The notes: generated by a model not told the origin, from the sequence alone. Positions 33,796-42,394 are shown, counted from the stretch's first letter. The stretch is 64,000 bases of DNA from Pseudomonas sp. PB101 (GCF_009764265.1 NZ_RWIR01000087.1:1-64000), one strand, 5' to 3'. Translations and numbers: made by a program.

Positions 33796-34929
33796 TTATA
33801 CGCTTGCTGCTGGCAAAGGAATGGCAGTGACCCGCCAGTCATCGCCAATTGCACGAATTTCGGTGATTTTGAGTTCCGGCGCATCCTTCATTTGCGCGAG
33901 CGGCCAGTCCAGCAGCGGCCGCGCCGAGGAGCCCAGGAACTTGCCGGCGATGAATATCTGGAACTCGTCCACCAGCCCGAGCTGGGCAAACGCACCGGCC
34001 AGGCGCGGGCCGGCCTCGACCAACACCTCGTTGACGCCGCGGGCGGCGAGTTCGACCAGCAGTTGATGCAGATCGACCTGGCCATCGTAGCCCGGCACGA
34101 TCAGGCACTCCGGGCCGTTGGCGTACTGCTCTTCCACTGCCACGCAGGTGGCGACCAGCGCCGGGCCAGCCTTGAAGAATGGCGCATCCAGCGGCACCCG
34201 CAGGCGGCCGTCGACCAGCACCCGCAGCGGCGGGCGGCTCATGGCCAGGGCCGTTTGCCCGGCATCCAGGCCCAGTTCATCAGCGCGCACGGTCAGCCGC
34301 GCGTTGTCCGCCAGCACCGTATCGGCGCCGGTCAGTACCACACTGGCTTGCGCGCGCAGACGCTGGACGGCCGAGCGCGCCGCCGGGCCGGTGATCCACT
34401 GGCTTTCGCCGCTTTCCATCGCCGTGCGCCCGTCCAGGCTCATGGCCAGCTTGACCCGCACGAACGGCAAGCCGTGTTCCATGCGCTTCAGAAAGCCTTG
34501 ATTAAGCTTGCGCGCTTCGCCTTCCAGCACGCCGCTTTCGCTGGCGATACCGGCCTGGGCCAGGCGTTGCAGACCGCGACCGGCAACTTCCGGGTTCGGG
34601 TCCTGCATCGCCGCGACCACCCGGGCCACACCGGCGTTGACCAGTGCATCGGCGCAAGGCGGTGTGCGGCCGTGGTGGCTGCAAGGTTCAAGGGTCACGT
34701 AAGCGGTGGCGCCCCGGGCCAGTTCACCGGCGGCACGCAGAGCGTGGACTTCAGCGTGAGGCTCGCCGGCGCGCTCGTGCCAGCCTTCGCCGACAATCTG
34801 CCCGCCCTGCACGATCACGCAACCGACCCGCGGATTGGGGTGCGTCGTGTAATGCCCCTTGCGCGCCAGTTCCAGGGCACGGGCCATGAAATGAGCATCG
34901 AGGATGGCTTGTTCTGCGGGCGTGGTCAT
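33796..34929 (-). CDS. ribD: Bifunctional pyrimidine deaminase/reductase
   Basis: 377 residues. The N-terminal zinc deaminase domain has HAEVHALRAAG and EPCSHHGRTPPCADAL; the C-terminal reductase domain has VRVKLAMSLDGRTAMESGES. Both steps of pyrimidine conversion in riboflavin synthesis should be active. The start overlaps the nrdR stop (ATGA), the usual nrdR-ribD arrangement. Confidence 0.97.
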   Translation of the reverse strand: MTTPAEQAILDAHFMARALELARKGHYTTHPNPRVGCVIVQGGQIVGEGWHERAGEPHAEVHALRAAGELARGATAYVTLEPCSHHGRTPPCADALVNAGVARVVAAMQDPNPEVAGRGLQRLAQAGIASESGVLEGEARKLNQGFLKRMEHGLPFVRVKLAMSLDGRTAMESGESQWITGPAARSAVQRLRAQASVVLTGADTVLADNARLTVRADELGLDAGQTALAMSRPPLRVLVDGRLRVPLDAPFFKAGPALVATCVAVEEQYANGPECLIVPGYDGQVDLHQLLVELAARGVNEVLVEAGPRLAGAFAQLGLVDEFQIFIAGKFLGSSARPLLDWPLAQMKDAPELKITEIRAIGDDWRVTAIPLPAASV

Positions 34930-35390
34930 TCTTTCACCGGTTCACGGGCCAGGCGATCGATCTCTTCGCGGAACTCGTTGAGGTCCTGGAAGCGGCGATA
35001 TACCGAAGCGAAGCGGATGTAGGCGACTTCATCGAGCTTCTGCAGCTCGGCCATCACCAGTTCGCCGACCACGAGGGATTTGACCTCGCGCTCGCCGGTG
35101 GCGCGCAGTTTGTGTTTGATGTGCACCAGCGACGACTCGAGACGCTCGACACTCACCGGGCGCTTTTCCAGCGCGCGCTGCATGCCGGCGCGGAGTTTTT
35201 CTTCGTCGAACGGCTGGCGACTGCCGTCGGTTTTGATCAGGCGCGGCAACACCAGTTCAGCCGTCTCGAACGTCGTGAAGCGCTCGCCGCAGGCCAGGCA
35301 TTCACGCCGGCGGCGCACCTGTTCGCCCTCGGCGACCAGACGCGAGTCGATGACCTTGGTGTCGTTGGCACCGCAGAAGGGACAGTGCAT
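34926..35390 (-). CDS. nrdR: Transcriptional repressor NrdR
   Basis: 154 residues from the ATG at 35390 (MHCPFCGANDTKV); the longer frame upstream lacks homology. A zinc ribbon (CPFC...CLAC) is followed by an ATP-cone (VLPRLIKTDGSRQPFDEEKL). It senses ATP/dATP and represses ribonucleotide reductase genes. Confidence 0.97.
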   Translation of the reverse strand: MHCPFCGANDTKVIDSRLVAEGEQVRRRRECLACGERFTTFETAELVLPRLIKTDGSRQPFDEEKLRAGMQRALEKRPVSVERLESSLVHIKHKLRATGEREVKSLVVGELVMAELQKLDEVAYIRFASVYRRFQDLNEFREEIDRLAREPVKE

Positions 35391-35517
35391 GGTGGCAGGC
35401 AACAAAAAAAGGGAGGGCCATGGTAGCGCATCCCGGTGGCAAGACAAGCCATAGGGTTTGCGGTATACAGACGGGATGATCACTTGATCCATGGAATTCA
35501 GCTTTATGGAGCCACCA

Positions 35518-35982
35518 ATGTCGTTACGTCCGCTCATTTTGCTCAGTGTTTTCAGCCTGCTGGTGGCTTGCGGCAGCGATGCACCCAAGCCCCAGCCGCC
35601 AACGCCTGGCCCGGCGCCGCAGCAAGCGCAGAAGAAGGCCCGGGAGGCCGCCGACCTTGGCCCGCTGCCTGCGTATCAGCGCGAATTGAGCGGCACCCTG
35701 CAAGGCGTGCCGGCCGGCGCTGAAGTCGAACTGGCATTGCTGGTGATCGACGAAAAAGACCGCCCGCAACAATTGCTCGCCAGTTCCAGCCTGATCGGCA
35801 ACAACCAGGTGCTGCCGTTTCACCTGCGCTTCAATCCGGAATCCTTCCCGGCCGGGGCCCGCGTTGAACTGCGCGGTCGCGCCAGCCAGTCCGGCCAGTT
35901 GATCCTGCACCTGCCATCGCAGCAGATTACCCAGCCGACCACCCAGGCCCTTGGCCAACTGCAATTCGTCAAAGCCCCATGA
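35518..35982 (+). CDS. YbaY/YscW-family outer-membrane lipoprotein
   Basis: 154 residues from the ATG at 35518; an earlier ATG at 35491 would add nine residues. The lipobox LLVAC places Cys at the end of a short signal peptide. A Pro/Gln/Ala-rich linker leads to the beta-domain ELALLVIDEKDRPQQLLASS, typical of the YbaY group. The +2 residue after Cys is Gly, so outer-membrane sorting is expected. Its stop overlaps the methyltransferase start (ATGA). Confidence 0.85.
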   Translation: MSLRPLILLSVFSLLVACGSDAPKPQPPTPGPAPQQAQKKAREAADLGPLPAYQRELSGTLQGVPAGAEVELALLVIDEKDRPQQLLASSSLIGNNQVLPFHLRFNPESFPAGARVELRGRASQSGQLILHLPSQQITQPTTQALGQLQFVKAP

Positions 35983-36635
35983 GTGCACCGCTCGACCTGC
36001 AACGGGCCTTGGCTGACCTGCTGGGTGATGCGCAACTGGTGGCCTGCCCGTTGCCGGAAACAGATTTAAAGCTGTGGCTGATCGACGGCGACAAGATGGA
36101 CCGCGCCTTCAGCCCGGAAGAAACCCGGCGCATCCTGCATGAGCCGCCGTACTGGAGTTTCTGCTGGGCCAGTGGCCTGGCCGTGGCCCGCTATCTGGCC
36201 GCCAACCCGCATTGGGTCGATGGCAAGCGGGTACTGGATTTCGGTGCCGGTTCCGGCGTGGCGGGCATTGCCGCGGCGAAGGCCGGGGCGCTCGAAGTGC
36301 TGGCCTGCGACCTCGACCCGCTGGCGATTGCCGCGTGTCGGGCCAATGCCGAACTCAATGACGTAGAGCTCAACTACTCGACGGATTTTTTCGCCGAGGC
36401 CGATCGCTTCGATCTGATTCTGGTGGCGGACGTGCTGTACGACCGGGCGAACCTGCCGCTGCTCGACCAGTTCCTCAGCCGCGGCCGAGAGGCGCTGGTC
36501 GCGGATTCCCGAGTGCGGGACTTCCGTCATCCGTTGTACCAACGCATCGAAATGCTCGAAGCCATGACGCTGCCGGATCTGGCCGAGCCCCACGAGTTTC
36601 GGCATGTGAGCCTCTACCACGCTGCCCGCGCCTGA
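35979..36635 (+). CDS. Class I SAM-dependent methyltransferase
   Basis: 218 residues. The SAM site reads VLDFGAGSGVAGIAAAKAG followed by ACDLDPLAIAACRANAELN, and DLILVADVLYD gives the post-motif. It resembles the ETFB-lysine/PrmA-like protein methyltransferases; the substrate is not known. Coupled to the lipoprotein upstream and 39 bases before the thioredoxin gene. Confidence 0.85.
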   Translation: MSAPLDLQRALADLLGDAQLVACPLPETDLKLWLIDGDKMDRAFSPEETRRILHEPPYWSFCWASGLAVARYLAANPHWVDGKRVLDFGAGSGVAGIAAAKAGALEVLACDLDPLAIAACRANAELNDVELNYSTDFFAEADRFDLILVADVLYDRANLPLLDQFLSRGREALVADSRVRDFRHPLYQRIEMLEAMTLPDLAEPHEFRHVSLYHAARA

Positions 36636-36674
36636 CCGTATAGTTGCCCTATTCACGCTTTTACGAGATTGCCC

Positions 36675-37547
36675 ATGAGTCAGGAAACGCCGTACATCTT
36701 CGACGCCACGACTGCCGATTTCGACCAGTCGGTGATCGAGAACTCTTTCCACAAACCGGTGCTGGTGGATTTCTGGGCCGAATGGTGCGCGCCCTGCAAA
36801 GTGCTGATGCCGATGTTGCAGAGCATTGCCGAGAGCTATCAGGGCGAATTGCTGTTGGCCAAGGTCAATTGCGACCTCGAACAAGACATCGTCGCCCGCT
36901 TCGGTATTCGCAGCCTGCCGACCGTGGTGCTGTTCAAGGACGGCCAGCCTGTCGATGGTTTTGCCGGAGCGCAGCCGGAATCCGCCGTGCGCGCCCTGCT
37001 CGAACCCCATGTGCAGATGCCGCCACCGGCCGCCGCCGATCCGTTCGAACAGGCCCAGGCGCTGTTCGATGACAGCCGTTTTGCCGATGCCGAAGCGCTG
37101 CTCAAAGTGATCCTGGGTGAAGACAACACCAACGCCAAGGCACTGATCCTGTACGCCCGTTGCCTGACCGAGCGCGGTGAACTGGGCGAAGCGCAAGCCG
37201 TGCTCGATGCGGTCAAGAGCGACGAGCACAAGGCTGCACTGGCCGGAGCCAAGGCGCAGATCAAGTTTCTCGGCCTGGCCAGGGACCTGCCGGATGCCGC
37301 CGATCTGAAGGCGCGGCTGGCGAAAGACCCGCAGGACGATGAAGCGGTTTATCAACTGGCGATCCAGCAACTGGCCCGTCAGCAGTACGATGCCGCGCTG
37401 GATGCCTTGCTGAAGTTGTTCACCCGCAACCGCAGCTACAGCGAAGGCTTGCCGCACAAGACCTTGCTGCAGGTGTTCGAGTTGCTGGGCAATGACCACC
37501 CGCTGGTGACCACGTACCGCCGCAAGTTGTTTGCCGCGCTGTACTGA
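36675..37547 (+). CDS. Thioredoxin-TPR co-chaperone (CnoX/YbbN-like)
   Basis: 290 residues from the ATG at 36675 (a TTG at 36669 is possible). Residues ~12-115 are a thioredoxin fold with the intact pair WCAPC (Cys38, Cys41). Residues ~120-285 form TPR-like repeats (AQALFDDSRFADAEALLKV). E. coli CnoX lacks this classical CxxC, so the Pseudomonas form may be redox active as well as a holdase. Confidence 0.9.
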   Translation: MSQETPYIFDATTADFDQSVIENSFHKPVLVDFWAEWCAPCKVLMPMLQSIAESYQGELLLAKVNCDLEQDIVARFGIRSLPTVVLFKDGQPVDGFAGAQPESAVRALLEPHVQMPPPAAADPFEQAQALFDDSRFADAEALLKVILGEDNTNAKALILYARCLTERGELGEAQAVLDAVKSDEHKAALAGAKAQIKFLGLARDLPDAADLKARLAKDPQDDEAVYQLAIQQLARQQYDAALDALLKLFTRNRSYSEGLPHKTLLQVFELLGNDHPLVTTYRRKLFAALY

Positions 37548-37549
37548 CC

Positions 37550-37637
37550 TGTAGGAGCCGGCTTGCTGGCGATGCAGACGCCGCGCTCCATCAGGTGAAC
37601 CGCGTCATCGTTCATCGCCAGCAAGCCGGCTCCTACA
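37550..37637. repeat. Inverted REP pair overlapping a gene end
   Basis: TGTAGGAGCCGGCTTGCTGG... (37550-37574) is perfectly inverted at 37613-37637. The right arm covers the stop codon and last codon of the minus-strand gene at 37633-37971. Same class as 258-316. Confidence 0.9.
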
Positions 37638-37971
37638 ACCAGCGGTAGATCGGCGTATCGGCGCCGCTTTCCACCTTCACGTCCGGACTGTGGCGCAAGC
37701 GCACCAACAGGCGCTTGCCCGCCGCCGCACTGCCGGTCAGGCCTTCGAGTTGATCGAGCAGGTCCGGCCCACTGAGCTGCCCGGCCTTGCGTAGTAAATC
37801 CCTGGCAATCTGCCACAGCGCATCATCCTGATTCAGCGGTTTCGCCGCCGGGGCGCTGACTGCGGTTTTTTCCACCTGCACCTGCGCCCCCAGTCGCGCC
37901 CAGTCCGCGTCGTCCATCTCCAGGGTCAAATCCACCGGCCAGTCGCCGATGCTTCCGCGAATTCGCAACAT
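37633..37971 (-). CDS. Small conserved-looking protein, function unknown
   Basis: 112 residues from the ATG at 37971 (MLRIRGSIGDWPVDLTLEMD); upstream starts at 38010 are less likely. A short beta-strand N-terminal part, a Val/Ala/Pro linker and a C-terminal helical part (DLLRKAGQLSGPDLLDQLEG) ending in LRHSPDVKVESGADTPIYRW. No family recognised. Converges on the thioredoxin gene. Its TAG stop lies inside a REP arm. Confidence 0.7.
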   Translation of the reverse strand: MLRIRGSIGDWPVDLTLEMDDADWARLGAQVQVEKTAVSAPAAKPLNQDDALWQIARDLLRKAGQLSGPDLLDQLEGLTGSAAAGKRLLVRLRHSPDVKVESGADTPIYRWL

Positions 37972-38056
37972 AGGTCTGCTCCCGCACATTTCTTCTATGC
38001 ATGCTCCCATGGGGCTTGTGCAACGCCAAGCAGGCAGTCAAACTCTTCGCACTTAC

Positions 38057-38074
38057 GTTATAAGATTACATAAC
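38057..38074. promoter_or_regulatory. Possible Zur (zinc uptake regulator) site
   Basis: GTTATAAGATTACATAAC, followed by ATTTTC, keeps the GTTAT...ATAAC arms of Zur boxes, although the spacer (8 bases) is longer than in the strict consensus. It lies 33 bases before the His-rich DUF2796 gene, whose homologue in P. aeruginosa is, from memory, part of a Zur-controlled group. Confidence 0.5.
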
Positions 38075-38106
38075 ATTTTCTTCATTTTACTATTCGGAGA
38101 CTCGCC

Positions 38107-38685
38107 ATGCGTCGTCTGCTTCTCGCCCTGCCGTTTGCCATGTTGCCGTTGACTGTCGCCCATGCCGCCACCGAACACGATCATGAGCATGCCAGCCTCG
38201 GCGCCCACGAACATGGTGTCGGACGCCTGAATGCGGCGCTGGACGGCAAGACCCTGGAGCTGGAGCTGGAAAGCCCGGCGATGAACCTGGTGGGTTTCGA
38301 GCATGTCGCCAGCAGCGATGCCGACAAAGCCAAAGTCGCCGCCGCCCGTGCTCTGCTCGAGCAACCGCTGGCCCTGTTCAACCTGCCGAAAGCCGCCGGT
38401 TGCGTGGTGGAAAACCAGGAACTGGAAAGCCCGTTGTTCGGCGATGCCCCGGATGCCGACGATGACCACGATGAAGACGCCAAGGATGAACATCATCACG
38501 ATCACAGCGAAATCCACGCCCACTACCAGTTCACCTGTGCCACTCCAGCGGCGTTGAAGACCCTGGACCTGGCGAACATTTTCAACTCGTTCCCGGCCAC
38601 CCAGAAAATTCAGGTACAACTGATTGGCCCGAGCGGGCAGCAAGGGGTTGAAGTGAAGTCCAAGTCTGCAGCCCTCAAATTCTGA
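38107..38685 (+). CDS. His-rich periplasmic DUF2796 (ZrgA-like) zinc protein
   Basis: 192 residues with a signal peptide (LLALPFAMLPLTVAHA). Two His/Asp clusters (EHDHEHASLGAHEHG after the signal, then DDDHDEDAKDEHHHDHSEIH) should bind zinc. The rest is a DUF2796 beta-domain. It probably collects periplasmic zinc for the ABC genes that follow; a REP pair lies between. Confidence 0.87.
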   Translation: MRRLLLALPFAMLPLTVAHAATEHDHEHASLGAHEHGVGRLNAALDGKTLELELESPAMNLVGFEHVASSDADKAKVAAARALLEQPLALFNLPKAAGCVVENQELESPLFGDAPDADDDHDEDAKDEHHHDHSEIHAHYQFTCATPAALKTLDLANIFNSFPATQKIQVQLIGPSGQQGVEVKSKSAALKF

Positions 38686-38699
38686 ATCCACCCTGTTCC

Positions 38700-38785
38700 G
38701 TAGGAGCCGGCTTGCTGGCGATCGCCACGCCGCGGTCTGTCAATGAAACCGCGTTATCGTTCATCGCCAGCAAGCCGGCTCCTAC
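38700..38785. repeat. Inverted REP pair inside the zinc module
   Basis: GTAGGAGCCGGCTTGCTGGC... (38700-38722) is inverted at 38763-38785. Placed between the DUF2796 gene and the ABC ATPase gene, it could set different expression of the two parts. Confidence 0.9.
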
Positions 38786-38816
38786 ACAGGTCATCAACAT
38801 TCATGAAATCGGCTAA

Positions 38817-39527
38817 ATGACCCAAGCACTCATCGAACTGTCCGACCTGGGCTTCAGCTGGCCCGGTCACCCGCCGCTGCTGGACATCCCGGCGTTTCGC
38901 CTGGAGCGCGGGGAAACCCTGTTCCTCAAAGGCCCCAGCGGCAGCGGCAAGACCACCTTGCTCGGCCTGCTCGGCGGCGTACAAAAACCCGATCGCGGCA
39001 GTATCCGCCTGCTCGGCCAGGAGCTGACGCAACTCTCGGCCGGCGCCCGCGACCACTTCCGCGTCGATCACACCGGCTACATCTTCCAGCAGTTCAACCT
39101 GCTGCCGTTCCTGTCGGTGCGTGAAAACGTCGAACTGCCCTGCCACTTCTCGAAGCTGCGTGCCGAACGGGCGAAACAACGCCACGGCAGCGTCGACAAA
39201 GCCGCCGCCACGCTGCTCGCCCACTTGGGCCTGAAGGATGAAAACATCCTCGGTCGCCGTGCGGACTCGCTTTCCATCGGCCAGCAGCAGCGGGTCGCCG
39301 CCGCCCGCGCGCTGATCGGGCAACCGGAACTGGTGATCGCCGACGAGCCGACCTCGGCCCTCGATTACGACGCCCGCGAGAACTTCATTCGCCTGTTGTT
39401 CGCCGAGTGCCGCGAAGCCGGGTCGAGCCTGTTGTTCGTCAGTCACGACCAGAGCCTGGCGCCGCTGTTCGATCACAACCTGTCGCTGGCCGAACTCAAT
39501 CGCGCCGCCACCCCGTCCGAGGTCTGA
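38817..39527 (+). CDS. ABC transporter ATPase (MacB/LolD type)
   Basis: 236 residues. Walker A GPSGSGKT, signature LSIGQQQR (LSGGQ variant), Walker B LVIADEPTSALD. LolD/MacB-like ATPases drive extraction or export rather than import. The permease starts one base after its stop. Equivalent, from memory, to PA4064. Confidence 0.93.
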   Translation: MTQALIELSDLGFSWPGHPPLLDIPAFRLERGETLFLKGPSGSGKTTLLGLLGGVQKPDRGSIRLLGQELTQLSAGARDHFRVDHTGYIFQQFNLLPFLSVRENVELPCHFSKLRAERAKQRHGSVDKAAATLLAHLGLKDENILGRRADSLSIGQQQRVAAARALIGQPELVIADEPTSALDYDARENFIRLLFAECREAGSSLLFVSHDQSLAPLFDHNLSLAELNRAATPSEV

Positions 39528-39528
39528 G

Positions 39529-40794
39529 ATGTATCTGTTTCGTCTAGCCATGGCCAGCCTGGCTAACCGCCGCTTCACCGCGATCCTCACCGCATTCGCC
39601 ATCGCCCTGTCGGTGTGCCTGCTGTTGGCGGTGGAGCGCGTGCGCACCGAAGCCAAGGCCAGCTTCGCCAGCACCATCAGCGGCACCGACCTGATCGTCG
39701 GCGCCCGCTCTGGCTCGGTGAACCTGTTGCTGTACTCGGTGTTCCGCATCGGCAACGCCACCAACAACATCCGCTGGGACAGCTTCGAACACTTCGCCAG
39801 CAACCCGAAAGTGAAGTGGGCAATCCCGATGTCCCTCGGCGACTCCCATCGCGGCTACCGGGTGATGGGCACCACCGAAGCCTACTTCGAGCATTACCAG
39901 TACGGCCGCCGGCAACACCTGGAACTGGCCGATGGCAGGCCGTTTGCCACTGACCCGTTCGAAGTGGTGCTCGGCGCCGAAGTGGCCGAGGCGCTGCACT
40001 ACAAACTCGGCGACAAACTGGTGCTGGCCCACGGCGTGGCGGCGATCAGCCTGGTCAAGCACGACGACAAACCGTTCACCGTGGTCGGCATACTCAAGCG
40101 CACCGGCACGCCGGTGGACCGCACGCTGCACATCAGCCTCGGTGGCATGGAAGCGATTCACATCGACTGGCATAACGGCGTGCCTGCCCGGGGCGAGGGG
40201 CGCATCACGGCCGATCAGGCGCGCAACATGGACCTCACGCCGCAAGCGATCACCGCGTTCATGCTCGGCCTCAACAACAAGATTTCGACCTTTGCCCTGC
40301 AACGGGAAATCAACGAATTCCGCGGCGAGCCGATGCTGGCGATCCTGCCGGGCGTGGCGTTGCAAGAGCTGTGGAGCCTGATGGGCACGGCGGAAAAAGC
40401 GCTGTTCGTGGTCTCGCTGTTTGTGGTCCTGACCGGATTGATCGGCATGCTCACGGCCATTCTCACCAGCCTCAATGAACGCCGCCGGGAGATGGCGATC
40501 CTGCGTTCGGTGGGCGCACGACCCTGGCATGTCGCGACGCTGCTGGTGCTCGAAGCCTTCGCCCTCGCGCTGTCGGGCGTGATCGCCGGTGTGGCGTTGC
40601 TGTATGTGTGCATCGCGGCGGCCCAGGGTTATGTGCAGGCCAACTATGGCTTGTTCCTGCCTCTCTCCTGGCCGAGCGAGTATGAATGGACACTGCTCGG
40701 TGGCATCCTGATCGCCGCGCTGCTGATGGGTAGCGTGCCGGCCTGGCGGGCCTATCGCCAATCCCTGGCCGATGGCCTGTCGATCCGTTTATGA
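39529..40794 (+). CDS. ABC transporter permease (FtsX/MacB type)
   Basis: 421 residues: one N-terminal helix (RFTAILTAFAIALSVCLLLA), a ~230-residue periplasmic domain and three C-terminal helices (ALFVVSLFVVLTGLIGMLTA, LVLEAFALALSGVIAGVALL, LLGGILIAALLMGSVPAW). This is the FtsX/MacB layout, with the pre-helix ERRREMAILRSVGA loop. Substrate unknown; context suggests a role in zinc handling. Its stop overlaps the DUF3299 start. Confidence 0.92.
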   Translation: MYLFRLAMASLANRRFTAILTAFAIALSVCLLLAVERVRTEAKASFASTISGTDLIVGARSGSVNLLLYSVFRIGNATNNIRWDSFEHFASNPKVKWAIPMSLGDSHRGYRVMGTTEAYFEHYQYGRRQHLELADGRPFATDPFEVVLGAEVAEALHYKLGDKLVLAHGVAAISLVKHDDKPFTVVGILKRTGTPVDRTLHISLGGMEAIHIDWHNGVPARGEGRITADQARNMDLTPQAITAFMLGLNNKISTFALQREINEFRGEPMLAILPGVALQELWSLMGTAEKALFVVSLFVVLTGLIGMLTAILTSLNERRREMAILRSVGARPWHVATLLVLEAFALALSGVIAGVALLYVCIAAAQGYVQANYGLFLPLSWPSEYEWTLLGGILIAALLMGSVPAWRAYRQSLADGLSIRL

Positions 40795-41324
40795 GGACGT
40801 TGAAAATGCCCCGCGCTGTACTTGCGCTGTTGATGCTGGTCGCCCTGCCCCTCTGGGCGGCCCAGCCAAAAGACCTGACCTGGTCGGAGATGATCCCGCC
40901 CGACGCGCCGAAAGAAGTGCCGAACATGACGCCGCTGCATGATCTGTCGCAGATGAGCAATGCGCTGTCGGCCGAATCGGCGCCCGCCGCCAAGCAAGAC
41001 CTGCCCAATGCACCGGTGGTCAAGACCCTCGATGGCCAGAACATTCGCCTGCCGGGTTATATCGTGCCGCTGGAAGTGAGCGAGGAAGGACGCACCACGG
41101 AGTTCCTGCTGGTGCCGTATTTCGGCGCCTGCATCCATGTGCCGCCACCGCCGTCGAACCAGATCGTGCACGTCAAGAGCGAAGTCGGTGTGAAGCTCGA
41201 CGAGTTGTATCAGCCTTACTGGATCGAAGGCGCATTGCAGGTCAAGGCGTCCACCAGCGAACTGGCGGATGCCGGGTATCAGATGGAGGCGGACAAGATT
41301 TACCTGTATGAATTGCCGGAGTGA
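40791..41324 (+). CDS. Periplasmic DUF3299 protein
   Basis: 177 residues from ATG at 40791 (overlapping the permease stop as ATGA) or 172 from 40806, where GAGG is better spaced. Signal peptide LALLMLVALPLWA. The DUF3299 core reads GQNIRLPGYIVPLE and FLLVPYFGACIHVPPPPSNQ, with conserved Cys and His that could bind metal. Last gene of the zinc-linked module. Confidence 0.87.
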   Translation: MRTLKMPRAVLALLMLVALPLWAAQPKDLTWSEMIPPDAPKEVPNMTPLHDLSQMSNALSAESAPAAKQDLPNAPVVKTLDGQNIRLPGYIVPLEVSEEGRTTEFLLVPYFGACIHVPPPPSNQIVHVKSEVGVKLDELYQPYWIEGALQVKASTSELADAGYQMEADKIYLYELPE

Positions 41325-41355
41325 ATCCGACAGTCATGTAGCGTCTGATCGACAG

Positions 41356-41424
41356 CCATCGCGGGCAAGCCCGCTCCCACATTGGAATGCGTTCCCCTGT
41401 GGGAGCGGGCTTGCCCGCGATGGG
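41356..41424. repeat. Inverted REP pair
   Basis: CCATCGCGGGCAAGCCCGCT... and its inverse TGTGGGAGCGGGCTTGCCCG... sit at 41356-41381 and 41398-41424, after the DUF3299 stop. Same class as 24424-24515. Confidence 0.88.
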
Positions 41425-41466
41425 GCCATCAAAAACAACACAAGAACCAGTCATCCCTCACTTTCA

Positions 41467-41480
41467 TTGAGCTGCATCAA
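41467..41480 (+). promoter_or_regulatory. Anr/FNR-type box of ompW
   Basis: TTGAG-CTGC-ATCAA matches the TTGAT-N4-ATCAA consensus at 9 of 10 positions. A -10-like TACCAT lies near 41502, which would place the box around -41.5, the usual position for Anr activation. OprG/OmpW in P. aeruginosa is known for oxygen- and iron-dependent expression. Confidence 0.65.
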
Positions 41481-41545
41481 AAGACTGGATAGTTAGCCGG
41501 CTTACCATTGGACATCGAAAACTTTTAACGTCCTCTGGAGCCCCC

Positions 41546-42244
41546 ATGAACAAGTCCATGCTCAGCGCTTCGCTGGTTGCCCTCGCGCTCGCAGCCCCGC
41601 TCGCCCACGCCCACGAGGCCGGTGACATCATCCTTCGTGCGGGCGCCATCACCGTTAACCCGAAAGCCGACAGTTCCAGCGTGAAGGTCGATCAAGGCCC
41701 GCTGGCGGGCGCCGACCTGGGCGGCAAGGCGACCATGAGCAGCGACACCCAACTGGGCCTGAACGTCGCCTACATGCTCACCAACAATTGGGGGATCGAA
41801 TTGCTGGCGGCCACGCCGTTCGAGCATGACGTCAAACTCAAAGGCACCGCCCTGGGCGCCGCCAACGGCAAACTCGGCACGCTCAAGCACCTGCCGCCAA
41901 CCCTGAGCGTGGTGTATTACCCGCTGGACGCGAAGTCCGCGTTTCAGCCGTACGTCGGCGCCGGTATCAACTACACCTGGATCTACGACGAACACGTCGG
42001 CAGCGAAGCCCAGTCCGCCGGCTTCAGCAACTTCAAGGCGAAGAACTCCTGGGGCATGGCCTGGCAGGTCGGTGCCGACTACATGCTGACCGAGCACGTC
42101 ATGCTCAACGCCCAGGTGCGTTATATCGATATCGATACCCGCGCCACCGTTGAAAACAACTCGATTGCCCCGGGCACCCGTGCCAAGGTCGACGTGGATG
42201 TGGATCCGTTCATCTACATGGTTGGTCTGGGTTACAAGTTCTAA
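41546..42244 (+). CDS. ompW: OmpW/OprG-family outer-membrane porin
   Basis: 232 residues with a signal peptide (LVALALAAPLAHA). Eight beta-strands; family features DIILRAGAITVNPKAD, TQLGLNVAYMLTNNWGIELL, AFQPYVGAGINYTW, and the closing YMVGLGYKF with terminal Phe needed for BAM assembly. It forms a small channel for hydrophobic compounds. GGAG lies before the ATG. Follows the zinc genes as PA4067 follows PA4063-PA4066. Confidence 0.95.
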   Translation: MNKSMLSASLVALALAAPLAHAHEAGDIILRAGAITVNPKADSSSVKVDQGPLAGADLGGKATMSSDTQLGLNVAYMLTNNWGIELLAATPFEHDVKLKGTALGAANGKLGTLKHLPPTLSVVYYPLDAKSAFQPYVGAGINYTWIYDEHVGSEAQSAGFSNFKAKNSWGMAWQVGADYMLTEHVMLNAQVRYIDIDTRATVENNSIAPGTRAKVDVDVDPFIYMVGLGYKF

Positions 42245-42300
42245 AGAACGTTCACGTGGTGGTGAATGAGGCTTGCTGGTGAGCAGACTAAATACTGATG

Positions 42301-42358
42301 GCGACTGCTGCGCAGTTGAACGGGACGGTGCGGCGATCCGCCAAGCCCCCTCGCCACA
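42301..42358. repeat. Second copy of a 58-base intergenic repeat
   Basis: The reverse complement of this stretch equals 26471-26528 except for one base. It includes a CAAGCCCCCTCGCCACA REP end plus a GC-rich segment with GCGACTGCTGCGCAGT. Non-coding, downstream of ompW. Confidence 0.9.
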
Positions 42359-42394
42359 GGGAATCTACCCGCTTCAAGGTAAATTCCGGCCGTG

